Positions 8,061 through 15,674 are shown, counted from the stretch's first letter. The stretch is 25,650 nt of DNA from Moraxellaceae bacterium (GCA_003543245.1 DPJB01000027.1:118918-144567), one strand, 5' to 3'. Notes: a model not told the origin generated them from the sequence alone. Translations and numbers: made by a program.

Positions 8061-8936
8061 TCAGTTGACACGGCTCTTTTTGGAGGACGATGCGACCACC
8101 TGCACCGGCTGGAAGCTGGCGACCTGGGCCATCAGGGCCTCGGCCTTGGCCAGATACTCGCGGTTGTCATGCATCCACGGATGGAAGCCCGGACGGAAGA
8201 AGTCCAGCCACTCCGGCAACACACGACGCAGCACGCCCGGCTTGCCCGCCACAAAATTCACCAGTTTGCCCCAGCCTTTCAGATCGGTGAGACCACCGCT
8301 CTTGCGCACCATCTGCAGCAGGAACGGCACGTACAGGCTCCAGAAAAGCACGTTGGCCAGCACAAAGGCGACCGTGCGCTGCGCATATGCACTGACGCCC
8401 TTGCCCATCACCACTTCGTAGGCATCAAAGCAGACGGCCTTGTGCTCGGTTTCCTCGATGGCATGCCACTGCCAGATGGCGGCGTAATGCGGATCGGCAC
8501 CCTCCAGCAGGTCGGCATCGCACAGCAGGGTGTCCCCCAGTACGGCGGTCAGGTGCTCCAGCGCCACGGTAACGGCCAGCTGCAGGGAGTTTGGCAGGCG
8601 CTTCACGGCCTCCAGCAGGTTCACCACCAGCCTGTCCATCTGCTCGACCGGCAGACCGGCATCGACCAGGGCGGCGTTGTATTCCTCATGCTCGCGGGTG
8701 TGAAAGCCTTCCTGGCCGATGAAGGCCGAGATCTGCTCTTTCAGATGAGGGTCGGTGATGCGGTCACGGTAATTGCGCACGCTCTGGATGAAGAAGCGCT
8801 CACCGGCAGGGAAGAAGATCGACAGCGTGTTGTAGAACTGGGTGATGTGCAGGCCAGCCGGGTTCCAGCTGGTCACCTTGCCCTTGGGCAGGTCGAACTT
8901 GAGATTGCGACGGATCGGATCAACCTGGATGGTCAT
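8061..8936 (-). CDS. PF10118-type 'metal-dependent hydrolase', di-iron-like
   Basis: This 291-residue protein matches the family annotated as predicted metal-dependent hydrolase (PF10118). The ligand pattern is E46 ... E76-G-F-H79 ... E127 ... E162-T-E-H165, which is the E / ExxH / E / ExxH layout of a ferritin-like four-helix di-iron centre. Extra histidines at 83, 128 and 158 are close by. A hydrophobic stretch near 187-209 may associate with the membrane. The family name rests on prediction, so an oxidative role is at least as plausible as hydrolysis. I chose ATG 8936 because GGGGA lies 6 nt upstream; an in-frame codon at 8951 has no such site. It heads the operon with the Baeyer-Villiger monooxygenase, under the promoter at 8973-9001. 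Confidence 0.82.
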   Translation of the reverse strand: MTIQVDPIRRNLKFDLPKGKVTSWNPAGLHITQFYNTLSIFFPAGERFFIQSVRNYRDRITDPHLKEQISAFIGQEGFHTREHEEYNAALVDAGLPVEQMDRLVVNLLEAVKRLPNSLQLAVTVALEHLTAVLGDTLLCDADLLEGADPHYAAIWQWHAIEETEHKAVCFDAYEVVMGKGVSAYAQRTVAFVLANVLFWSLYVPFLLQMVRKSGGLTDLKGWGKLVNFVAGKPGVLRRVLPEWLDFFRPGFHPWMHDNREYLAKAEALMAQVASFQPVQVVASSSKKSRVN

Positions 8937-8972
8937 GTTAATTCCCCACACTTTGTATGTGATTACGATTAC

Positions 8973-9001
8973 ATCGTATGGTGGAATTGTTACTTCGTCA
9001 A
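8973..9001 (-). promoter_or_regulatory. Sigma70 promoter of the hydrolase-monooxygenase operon
   Basis: On the minus strand a -35 box TTGACG (9001-8996, 5/6 match) and a -10 box TACGAT (8978-8973, 4/6 match) are separated by exactly 17 bp. Transcription would begin near 8966, giving a leader of about 30 nt with the GGGGA ribosome site at 8947-8943. Confidence 0.65.
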
Positions 9002-9004
9002 CTG

Positions 9005-9022
9005 TTACATTGAATAATGTAA
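9005..9022. promoter_or_regulatory. Perfect palindrome next to the -35 box
   Basis: TTACATT (9005-9011) and AATGTAA (9016-9022) are perfect inverted arms with a 4-nt spacer. The centre is about 47 bp upstream of the predicted start of the hydrolase operon, directly behind the -35 box. That placement suits an activator dimer, or a repressor acting just upstream. The bound protein is unknown. Confidence 0.55.
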
Positions 9023-9217
9023 TTTAACGTCTGGAACGCTTTTCCGGTGTGCCACTGATCTGCGAACACGCGGGCACCGCACCCTCTGCGCGGGCAGCCA
9101 GCAAGAACGGGTTAATGAAAGCAGATGTAGGTCGCCAGGATCTTGAGCCAGATCAATTTGGCAGGAAGTCTGCAAAAAAGTGCACACACGCCGAAGGTCC
9201 GGCCGTTGTGTGATGAA
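9023..9217. other. Intergenic region, no gene seen
   Basis: This is the rest of the 333-nt gap between the serine hydrolase gene and the hydrolase-monooxygenase operon. An 80-codon open frame crosses it on the minus strand, but it has no ribosome site or recognisable protein character. I see no RNA gene. Confidence 0.45.
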
Positions 9218-9242
9218 AAGCGCCGGCATCACGCCGGCGCTT
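9218..9242 (-). terminator. Terminator of the serine hydrolase gene
   Basis: A perfect 10-bp stem (AAGCGCCGGC at 9218-9227, GCCGGCGCTT at 9233-9242) has a 5-nt loop. On the minus strand it is followed by a short TTTTC run, and it begins 27 nt after the stop of the hydrolase gene. Confidence 0.7.
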
Positions 9243-9269
9243 CGCAAAAATCACATCATGCACGGAGAA

Positions 9270-10700
9270 TCAGTGCATCTGATCCAGCAGGTCCGCCACG
9301 GTGGCAAACACCTGGTTGCGTGCCAACGCCTTGTCAAAGGCCACCCCCATGCGCAGCACCACCAGATTACGACTAGGTGCGATCACCATGAACTGCCCCA
9401 TATGGCCGGCAAACCAGACCATGTCACTGGGAAGACGTGCACGCATATCTGCAGGGATGGCCGTCGAAGGATGACGCCATACCGAGCCACCATACTCGAT
9501 ACTGGCCGGTGACGGCGCGAAGAAATAATTCATGTAGGTCTGCGACAACAAACGCTCACCGTTCCAGATACCATAGTTGGCTACCAACTGACCCAGGCGC
9601 AGCCAGTCCACAGGGCGCAGTACGCCGCGCGCACCACCAACGGGCGTCCCGGATGCATCAGGCTCAATGATACCGTTGCGTATACCCAGCGGGGCAAACA
9701 GTTTGCCTTGATAATAATCATGCAGCGACTGGTGACTGCCACCCAGTTTTTCACGCATGCCCAGCATGGCGATATTGGAAAAACCGGTGGAATAATTGAA
9801 CATGGTTCCGGGTATGGATGTCAGCGCGTGGTTAGCGGCCCAGCGTGCCTGGTCCATCTGGTTGTAAAGCATTTCGGTGGTGTCACTTTCAGCTCCACCC
9901 GTGTAGTCCTCTGTCCACGCCAATCCCGGCGCCATGTTCAACAACTGGCCCCAGGTGATTACCGCCTTTGGCGTGCCCTGCCACTGCTTGAGACCAACCG
10001 GAGCATTCAGGCTGATCAGCCTGTCCTGTTCCATACGCCCCGCCACGAGTGCGGTCAGGGTTTTTGTCATGGACCATCCCAACTGCGGCTGACTGCGGTT
10101 GTAGTTTGCAGCATAACGCTCGTAAACCAGATGACCATCTTTAGCCACCAGAAAAGCGACGGCATTGGTTTTTAGTGCAGGATCGGTAGTGGTCTCGGCA
10201 AATATTGTCGTGGCGTGATGATCGAGCACAGCTTTCTGACTGTCGCTCAACCACATCCCTTCCACCGCACCTTCGCCTTGTGGCCAGTTTGAATTGGAGG
10301 CAGCAGTCACTGCGACCGGCTTGAATGGCTGCAGCCGCAACGAGAACTCATCCAGTGCATTCTTGACGATAGTGCATCCCATGCCTTTCCGATAAACGCC
10401 TATGCGCGAGTACGTCATCAGTGCACTGACATTGACGCGCGATCCTGGCGTATTGGCGATCACCCAGTAGGAGGGAAGTGGTTGCACTTTGGGCGCCACA
10501 TAAGCATCACGAATACTGGCAAAATCATCTCCGCTCACATTTGTACGCGTGCACAGGTCATGGGCAGCATAGCCAGTTCCGGAGGGAATGGATCTGATGG
10601 TGCTTTCAACGCCCGATACGAGATCAGATGCCCATGCCGTTTCCATTGACAGGGGTAGCAACAGGGAAAATATTGATAGCGCAATACGGGTAGCGTTCAT
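9270..10700 (-). CDS. Secreted serine hydrolase, class C beta-lactamase/esterase fold
   Basis: This 476-residue exported protein has a signal peptide (hydrophobic residues 5-20, probable cleavage after AWA at about 25). A ~150-residue N-terminal part that I do not recognise comes first, then a beta-lactamase-family domain (PF00144). The catalytic S-x-x-K is S210-M-T-K213, the second motif Y-x-T/N is Y303-S-T305, and a GHMGQ segment near 425 stands where the KTG-like motif lies. Such proteins are usually esterases or peptidases rather than true beta-lactamases. It is divergent from the AraC-type regulator and follows its own ribosome site (AAGGA 8 nt before ATG). Next to a Baeyer-Villiger operon, hydrolysis of the ester product is an attractive inference. 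However, this protein is exported and the monooxygenase is cytoplasmic. Confidence 0.87.
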   Translation of the reverse strand: MNATRIALSIFSLLLPLSMETAWASDLVSGVESTIRSIPSGTGYAAHDLCTRTNVSGDDFASIRDAYVAPKVQPLPSYWVIANTPGSRVNVSALMTYSRIGVYRKGMGCTIVKNALDEFSLRLQPFKPVAVTAASNSNWPQGEGAVEGMWLSDSQKAVLDHHATTIFAETTTDPALKTNAVAFLVAKDGHLVYERYAANYNRSQPQLGWSMTKTLTALVAGRMEQDRLISLNAPVGLKQWQGTPKAVITWGQLLNMAPGLAWTEDYTGGAESDTTEMLYNQMDQARWAANHALTSIPGTMFNYSTGFSNIAMLGMREKLGGSHQSLHDYYQGKLFAPLGIRNGIIEPDASGTPVGGARGVLRPVDWLRLGQLVANYGIWNGERLLSQTYMNYFFAPSPASIEYGGSVWRHPSTAIPADMRARLPSDMVWFAGHMGQFMVIAPSRNLVVLRMGVAFDKALARNQVFATVADLLDQMH

Positions 10701-10781
10701 GAAAAAATCCTTGCGGCTTATGCCGTCTTCTGATCAAAGCATCTGGGCTTGAATGCCTCCTTGCCCACAGCTCCGGCATGG

Positions 10782-10810
10782 TTGACTAACGCAAGGCCGG
10801 TGTGTCTTAT
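10782..10810 (+). promoter_or_regulatory. Possible promoter of the AraC-family gene
   Basis: TTGACT (10782-10787) and TCTTAT (10805-10810) are 17 bp apart on the plus strand, about 100 nt before the AraC start. The -35 match is good (4/6 including TTGAC), the -10 is moderate (4/6). The shared 212-nt region to the serine hydrolase gene is where the regulator would be expected to act; I see no clear repeat pair there. Confidence 0.35.
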
Positions 10811-10912
10811 TGGGCCCGGAGGCAACATAACGAAAACTACCTGACCATTTGCCTCACGCCATATTCCGGATACGCCATCCTTTTATCCTGATGCGCCTCG
10901 CAGACAGTTAGT

Positions 10913-11914
10913 ATGATTGGGAACTATCAAAAGACACTGCAGAAGCTGGACCGCTATTTTGAAGCGCGCGGCCAGAACTTCCCGCTCGCACTGCAGGCAG
11001 CTGGCATCCTGCTGCCAGATCCCGCCCACTCCCCACGCTTGGCACCAGCATTGACATACCGGATATGGAGTCTTGCAGAGCAACTCAGCGGCGATCCTGT
11101 CCTGGGTTGCTCCCTGCTTGCGCACTCCCGAATCAACGACTTTGGCTCAGTGGCGGCACTGGCGGCCATGGGAGGCAGCCTGCTGCAGGCACTGACGCGG
11201 ACGTCGCGATTCAGCCGACTGCTCACCAATGCCTCCCATTTCGACGTAGAGGAAACGAAAGGCCGCATCATCATCACGATACATCCGCACAAAGATTCAC
11301 ACTGGCGAGCCATTGAGTATCTGCTGGCACTTCTGATGGCACTGATCGCCTTTCGCCTGTCACCCGGCCTTAAACCTGTTTCACTATCCGTCGCTTTCAA
11401 CAATCCTGATGTACAGGAGTACTACGAGTGCTTTTTCGGCTGTCAGGTCACGCAAGGCGCCAAGCTCACGCAACTGGTGCTGCCTTATGACAATGCCATC
11501 CAGACTCCGGGGGATGCCGAGATTGCAGATTTTTTTGAAAAACTCATGGAGCCTGAACTGCAAGCGCTGGAAACCGAGGGATGGAGTACAGCGGTAACAC
11601 GCATCATCCGCGCACAACTGGGCAGTGAAGAGCCGACGCTTGGCTCGGCGGCATGCATACTCAATGTCAGCGCACGTACCTTGCAACGCAACCTGTCGGA
11701 AGAGGGGGTAACATTTCAGCAGGTGATGGATGAAGCCCGGCGCCACATGGCCGTGGACTGGTTGCGCAATAACGTCCGCAGCCTTCGCCCCCGTCCACTT
11801 GGTGAACTGGCACACGAGCTGGGCTTTGCCAGCAGTAGCAACCTGACGCGTGCCTTCAAGCGGTGGTTCGGAAAGACGCCGGGACAACTGGTCAGGGATG
11901 GGCTGGGTGCATAG
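10913..11914 (+). CDS. AraC-family transcriptional regulator (OruR/ArabBD type)
   Basis: This 333-residue regulator has an N-terminal sensing region of the 'arabinose-binding' type used by OruR-like regulators (PF12625; 'LTYRIWSLAEQLSGDPVLG' near 46-64, 'FGSVAALAAMGGSLLQAL' near 77-94). The C-terminal AraC DNA-binding domain occupies about 235-330. The first helix-turn-helix is seen as 'LGSAACILNVSARTLQRNL', the second as 'LGELAHELGFASSSNLTRAFKRWFGKTPGQL'. ATG 10913 was chosen because the frame just upstream is closed by a stop, although the ribosome site is weak. It is transcribed away from the serine hydrolase, so it probably controls that gene and possibly the nearby monooxygenase operon in response to a small molecule. 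The ligand is unknown. Confidence 0.88.
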   Translation: MIGNYQKTLQKLDRYFEARGQNFPLALQAAGILLPDPAHSPRLAPALTYRIWSLAEQLSGDPVLGCSLLAHSRINDFGSVAALAAMGGSLLQALTRTSRFSRLLTNASHFDVEETKGRIIITIHPHKDSHWRAIEYLLALLMALIAFRLSPGLKPVSLSVAFNNPDVQEYYECFFGCQVTQGAKLTQLVLPYDNAIQTPGDAEIADFFEKLMEPELQALETEGWSTAVTRIIRAQLGSEEPTLGSAACILNVSARTLQRNLSEEGVTFQQVMDEARRHMAVDWLRNNVRSLRPRPLGELAHELGFASSSNLTRAFKRWFGKTPGQLVRDGLGA

Positions 11915-11959
11915 CGAAGGTTCGCCTTACCCAGAGAATCCATGCGGCCTGCAGACACA

Positions 11960-11985
11960 AAAAAAGCGCCCGAAGGCGCTTTTTT
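11960..11985. terminator. Bidirectional terminator between AraC gene and tRNA-Phe
   Basis: AAAAAAGCGCC (11960-11970) and GGCGCTTTTTT (11975-11985) flank a CGAA loop (TTCG on the minus strand). It gives a T-run on both strands, so it can end the AraC-family transcript and the converging tRNA-Phe transcript. Confidence 0.88.
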
Positions 11986-11992
11986 GCTGGGT

Positions 11993-12019
11993 TTCAGGAA
12001 CTTACTGGCACTTCCTGAA
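11993..12019 (-). other. Hairpin in the 3' trailer of tRNA-Phe
   Basis: TTCAGGAA (11993-12000) and TTCCTGAA (12012-12019) form a perfect 8-bp stem with an 11-nt loop, 9 nt past the encoded CCA end of the tRNA and before its terminator. It could guide 3' processing; this is inference. Confidence 0.4.
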
Positions 12020-12028
12020 TTGAATCTG

Positions 12029-12104
12029 TGGTGGCCCAGCCCAGAATCGAACTGGGGACACGCGGATTTTCAATCCGCTGCTCTACCAACTGAGCTACCG
12101 GGCC
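12029..12104 (-). tRNA. tRNA-Phe (anticodon GAA)
   Basis: Read on the minus strand, the acceptor stem is GGCCCGG paired with CTGGGCC, and the CCA end is encoded. The D arm 'TAGCTCAGTTGGTAGAGC', the anticodon stem GCGGA/TCCGC around loop TTGAAAA (anticodon GAA), and the T arm with loop TTCGATT are all in place. The gene is 76 nt including CCA. Confidence 0.96.
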
Positions 12105-12117
12105 AACGAAGGCGCGT

Positions 12118-12146
12118 ATTAAACCCGTGCCCCGACAGGGCGTCAA
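12118..12146 (-). promoter_or_regulatory. Promoter of tRNA-Phe with GC-rich discriminator
   Basis: On the minus strand TTGACG (12146-12141) and TTTAAT (12123-12118) are separated by 17 bp. The sequence right after the -10 is ACGCGCC, a GC-rich discriminator of the kind found at stringently controlled stable-RNA promoters. The tRNA begins 14 nt after the -10. Confidence 0.75.
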
Positions 12147-12170
12147 GGCATAAGCGCGGCTTTTTCGCGC

Positions 12171-12401
12171 CTAGAGCGTCTTGTGGGTGCCATCACAAAA
12201 GGGGGGAGTGGCGGACTGCTTGCAGCCACAGAACCAGACGATGCGTGTGGCCGTGGCTTCATATTTGACGGGCGTCATGTCCGTGCCCTTGTGCGAGCCA
12301 TCACAGAATGGCTGGGACTGGCTACGGCCGCAACGGCACCACCAGTAGGTCTTGCCAGGCTCAACTTCAATGGCGTGAGGGCGAACGATGACGTCGCTCA
12401 T
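12171..12401 (-). CDS. Double CDGSH iron-sulfur protein
   Basis: This 76-residue protein carries two CDGSH-type [2Fe-2S] ligand sets: C22-R-C24 ... C33-D-G-S-H37 and C58-G-C60 ... C69-D-G-T-H73. Each has the three-Cys/one-His pattern and the proline two residues before the third Cys (P31, P67). The tandem arrangement is that of bacterial small CDGSH proteins, thought to act in electron transfer or Fe-S handling in the cytoplasm; the exact role is not known. The start at 12401 is clear, with AAGGAGG about 6 nt upstream. The frame is open further upstream to 12569, but that extension has no protein character. It lies between the heme cluster and tRNA-Phe on the same strand, which is suggestive for iron metabolism but not proof of linkage. 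Confidence 0.92.
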   Translation of the reverse strand: MSDVIVRPHAIEVEPGKTYWWCRCGRSQSQPFCDGSHKGTDMTPVKYEATATRIVWFCGCKQSATPPFCDGTHKTL

Positions 12402-12544
12402 GAAATGCCTCCTTGGCAACCCGCATATTTTCTTGTTGTTATGTGTCTGCACGGTGACATCCGGTCGGGCCGCGCCTGCAATAACAGCGCCCGGATTTAA
12501 CCGCCAGATTTTCAGTGTAGCGCGTCCGCCAGGAAACGCCTGCG

Positions 12545-12590
12545 CTGACCAGCGCCGGGAAGGCTCCACTGGTCAGGTCAGGTCAGGTCA
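12545..12590. repeat. (GGTCA)x4 tandem repeat paired to an upstream CTGACCAG
   Basis: GGTCA is repeated four times without change at 12571-12590. The first unit is part of CTGGTCAG (12569-12576), which pairs perfectly with CTGACCAG (12545-12552), so a stem forms downstream of hemY and the repeat offers further partial registers. No T-run follows on the minus strand, so this is not a standard terminator. Confidence 0.6.
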
Positions 12591-12607
12591 GAAAAAATGC
12601 AACAGGA

Positions 12608-13825
12608 TCAGGGCAAGGGCAGATCCGGCAGACGGGCGCTCATATGGCCCAGACTTTCCACTACATAGCGTTGTGCCGCACGGTCATCCATCTGGCTGAG
12701 CAGGCGGATCAGTTCGGCATAGGCCTCGGGTGACTTGCGCAAGGCCAGGGCGGCCTCGAAATACGCACGGGCATCAAGCCAGCGACGGTTTTGCAGGCAC
12801 AGCCGTCCCAGCGTCAGCATCAGTACCGGATTGCTGGGGTGCGCATCACGCCAGGTCTCGGCCCGTGCCAGCGCCTGGTCAGGACGCAGGCTGCGGGCGC
12901 GGCCATAGACCTCAACGCCGGCATTGCTCCACTGTTTTTCCAGTGTCGCCGCCAGCAGGGCCTCGGCCTCGTCATCGGCACCACAGCGCACCAGCTCGCC
13001 GGCATAGGCTGCCTGCAATTCCTCGTCGCCGCGCAAGCGTGTTGGCAGTGCCTGCCAGTATGCCTGCAGGCGGCGGATGGTATAGGCCTTGTCGGCACGA
13101 CCAACCGTCTGCCCGATCCAGGCCAGCACCTCTCGGTTGGCCCGCTTTTCCAGCTGCGGAAACTGGCTGTCGTCGCCGCCGGCCTTCTGCAGTTGCGGCA
13201 GGACATCGGCCAGATCCGCCCAGCGCTGCAGGCGCATCAGCACCTCCACCCGCAGCCGGCGCACGGCATCTTCACCGGGATGCCTGTCATGCAGATGGGC
13301 CAGCAATACCGCGGCCTGCTCCCAGCGTCCGGCCACCAGCAGCAGGCGCGCACGCGCCAGCCCCACCACCAGACGGTTGCCGCGCTCCTCTGCCAGCACC
13401 AGGTATTTTTCCGCACGCTCCCACATCTGCCCCTGTGCAGCTGCGCGGGTGGCCGCCAGATAGGCCGGCAAGGGGTGACTGGACAAGCGGGCGGCATTGA
13501 ACAGCTGACGCTCGGCACGCTGCCAGTCGCCACGCTCCAGCCGCGTGATGCCTTCTTCGAAAGCCTGCTGGCTGCGGCGCTGACGACGGCCGTTCATGAA
13601 GCGCGCCCACCAGTCGGAAAACCCCAGCAGCTTGAACAGCAGGTCAATGACCGTGACGGCAGCCACCAGACTCAGCAGCCAGAGCAGCCCACCCAGCCAA
13701 AGCCCCATTTCAATCGACGTCTGCTGCCAGCTGATCAGGACATAGCCGGGATCGCGCAGGACCATGAGCCCCAGCAGGCCGCCGGCGACCACCAGCAACA
13801 ACAGCAGGAAAAAACGGCGCTTCAT
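12608..13825 (-). CDS. hemY: HemY, TPR-containing heme-cluster membrane protein
   Basis: This 405-residue protein has two N-terminal TM helices (about 5-22 and 40-65) forming the HemY_N domain, with the 'ISWQQTSIEMGLWLG' and 'GFSDWWARF' type segments. A cytoplasmic domain of helical TPR-like repeats follows from about residue 85 to 395 ('GITRLERGDWQRAERQL', 'KYLVLAEERGN', 'GRLCLQNRRWLDARAYFEAAL'). Proteobacterial HemY is not the protoporphyrinogen oxidase that shares the name in Gram-positives. Its role with heme biosynthesis enzymes, probably in scaffolding or late-step coordination, is only partly understood. The ATG overlaps the hemX stop by 4 nt, so the two are translationally coupled. 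It is the last gene of the hemCDXY run. Confidence 0.93.
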   Translation of the reverse strand: MKRRFFLLLLLVVAGGLLGLMVLRDPGYVLISWQQTSIEMGLWLGGLLWLLSLVAAVTVIDLLFKLLGFSDWWARFMNGRRQRRSQQAFEEGITRLERGDWQRAERQLFNAARLSSHPLPAYLAATRAAAQGQMWERAEKYLVLAEERGNRLVVGLARARLLLVAGRWEQAAVLLAHLHDRHPGEDAVRRLRVEVLMRLQRWADLADVLPQLQKAGGDDSQFPQLEKRANREVLAWIGQTVGRADKAYTIRRLQAYWQALPTRLRGDEELQAAYAGELVRCGADDEAEALLAATLEKQWSNAGVEVYGRARSLRPDQALARAETWRDAHPSNPVLMLTLGRLCLQNRRWLDARAYFEAALALRKSPEAYAELIRLLSQMDDRAAQRYVVESLGHMSARLPDLPLP

Positions 13826-14868
13826 GGTTGCACCGGCGCGGCAACGTCACGACGCAGCGGCAGACCGGCCAGCGCGTCGAGTGCGTTCAGCGACGCCCGC
13901 AGGTCCGGCAGGGCGGGACGGATATCCTGTGCCGCCAGGCTGTCGAGCTCGGCCAGCAGCCCCTTGTACTCCGCCTGCGACAGGCGCACGAAATAACGCG
14001 TAAAACGGCTTTTTGCCGCCAGCAGGCTCTGCTGATAGATCGCCGGCTCACCGCGCATCAGCGCCAGCTGAGCCTGCGCCAGATCCAGCCGCAGGGCTTC
14101 GCGCACCAGCGCGCGCTCTGCATCCGACAGCAGCGGGCGCACCGGTTCTTCGTAATGACGCACAGTGATAAGGCTGCGCAAGCGGGCCCAGCCCTGGTCA
14201 AACAGGGAGACACCAGCCGGGTCATCCACAGCAGGAACGACCACCACTTCGCCGCGTGTCTGCGCACGGTCATCCGCCAGCATGGGCATGGAGACCGCTG
14301 CCAGACGCTCGCTCAGCGCGCCCAGGCGCAAATACGTTCCCGGCACATCCACACTGAGTGCCGCCGTGAGCGCAAGACGGTCCTGCGCCAGTGCCCGGCG
14401 CAGTGACAACAGGCGATTGTCGCCATGTGCGGCCAGCAGGCGGTCGGCCACATCCAGCAAGGTACGTGCGCCCACCACATCCCGGGTCAGCAACAGGTGC
14501 TGCTCGGCCAGGCGCAGGTAATGGTCGGCTTCGGCCAGCAGCCAGCTGCGGCGCTGGTCGGCGTTGAGGGTTTCATCCCACTTCGCCACGCGCGCACTGA
14601 CTTCATCAAGCTGACGGCTTTTCAGGGAGAGGTCATCGACCATGCGCTGCTGCTGCCGCTGTGCCGCCGTAAAGCGTGCCTCCAGCGCCGACAGCTTGTC
14701 GTGCTCGGCCTGCAGGGCCGTGCCTGCATCCAGACTGGTTTTCCAGAGGTAGCCGCCCACACCCAGCGCAGACAGCGCGAGCACGGTGGCAAAAACGGCC
14801 GGACGACGCCGGGCCGGCAACAGGGCGGGACCGCTCACCAGCGGCACACGGGTATCACGCGGACTCAT
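13822..14868 (-). CDS. hemX: HemX, membrane protein of the heme cluster
   Basis: This is a 348-residue HemX-family protein: a short cytoplasmic N-terminus, one TM helix at about 24-42, a coiled coil ('AEHDKLSALEARFTAAQRQQ', about 53-95), then a helical periplasmic domain with 'ADHYLRLAEQHLLLTRDV' and 'ARLRSLITVRHYEEPVRPLL' segments that are characteristic of HemX. Some databases call it a uroporphyrinogen-III methyltransferase, but no SAM-binding methyltransferase motif is visible, so I do not assign that activity. I chose ATG 14868 because AAGGA lies 7 nt upstream; an in-frame TTG at 14898 has no good ribosome site. It sits between hemD and hemY, 47 nt after hemD. Confidence 0.92.
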   Translation of the reverse strand: MSPRDTRVPLVSGPALLPARRRPAVFATVLALSALGVGGYLWKTSLDAGTALQAEHDKLSALEARFTAAQRQQQRMVDDLSLKSRQLDEVSARVAKWDETLNADQRRSWLLAEADHYLRLAEQHLLLTRDVVGARTLLDVADRLLAAHGDNRLLSLRRALAQDRLALTAALSVDVPGTYLRLGALSERLAAVSMPMLADDRAQTRGEVVVVPAVDDPAGVSLFDQGWARLRSLITVRHYEEPVRPLLSDAERALVREALRLDLAQAQLALMRGEPAIYQQSLLAAKSRFTRYFVRLSQAEYKGLLAELDSLAAQDIRPALPDLRASLNALDALAGLPLRRDVAAPVQP

Positions 14869-14915
14869 AGCATTCCTTGAGGGTGAGTCAACCTGCAAAA
14901 ATAATCGTTAACGGC

Positions 14916-15668
14916 TCAAATGGCCAATTGTTCCCGCATTTGCTGCAGGGCAACGAGCAAACTGCCCGTGTCGGCACCTGCCGCCTCCACCACTCTGGCA
15001 CCTGCGGCCACCGCCTCGGCATGCATACGCGGACTGACCACCAGCCAGAGGGGCCGCAAGGCATCAGCGCCCGCCACCTGCCGCCAGTGCTGCTGGGCAT
15101 CCGGACTGGTCAGGATCACCACCTGCGGCGACACGGTCATTGCCTGCCACTGCGCCGCGGCTGCGGCGGGCAATACCCGTCGGTACAGCTCCAGCACGTC
15201 GACGGTGGCACCGCGTGCCTGCAGGGTGTTTCGCAGCAGCTCACGTCCTCCCTCGCCGCGAAACACCAGGAAGCGCTGGCCACTGACCGCGCCCAGCGCA
15301 GGCAATGCCAGCAGGCCATCACTGTCCGCCCGTTCCGGCAGGATCACCGTCAGGCCCGCATCCTCGAGTACTGCCGCCGTGCCCTTGCCCACGGCATACA
15401 CCGGCAGTCGGTACGGCCATTGCGGCCAGCAACCGGCCACCACATCAAGTCCGCGCCGCGCCGCATTCGCGCTGACAAAAATCACCCCGGCATAGTGATC
15501 CAGATCCAGCAACAGACGCTCTTCCGGCGCGGCCGGCTCACGCGGCTCGATGCCGATCAGCGGCAGCTCGCTCACGATGGCCCCGGCCTCGCGCAGGGCA
15601 GCCGTCAGTGCCGCGGCCTGGCCCGCAGGGCGCGTATTGAGAACATGCAGGCCCGCCAATGGATGCAT
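14916..15668 (-). CDS. hemD: Uroporphyrinogen-III synthase
   Basis: This 250-residue cytoplasmic enzyme would close hydroxymethylbilane to uroporphyrinogen III with inversion of ring D. HemD sequences vary widely, but the usual landmarks are here: N-terminal 'VLNTRPAGQAAAL' (about 9-21), 'LIGIEP', 'IFVSANAARRGL' (a Ser/Asn loop near 65-73), 'VYAVGKGTAAVLEDAG', 'FLVFRGEGGRELLRNTLQARG' and 'ILTSPDAQQHW'. It starts 6 nt after the hemC stop. This order and spacing are standard for the pair and allow direct hand-over of an unstable intermediate to be inferred. Confidence 0.94.
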   Translation of the reverse strand: MHPLAGLHVLNTRPAGQAAALTAALREAGAIVSELPLIGIEPREPAAPEERLLLDLDHYAGVIFVSANAARRGLDVVAGCWPQWPYRLPVYAVGKGTAAVLEDAGLTVILPERADSDGLLALPALGAVSGQRFLVFRGEGGRELLRNTLQARGATVDVLELYRRVLPAAAAAQWQAMTVSPQVVILTSPDAQQHWRQVAGADALRPLWLVVSPRMHAEAVAAGARVVEAAGADTGSLLVALQQMREQLAI

Positions 15669-15674
15669 GAAGGA

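Noticed and set aside
9005..9247. An 80-codon minus-strand frame upstream of the hydrolase operon
   Set aside because: It overlaps the palindrome and a terminator, has no ribosome site, and the product shows no protein-like pattern.
12571..12590. CRISPR-like repeat
   Set aside because: The units are 5 bp, directly adjacent, and have no spacers.
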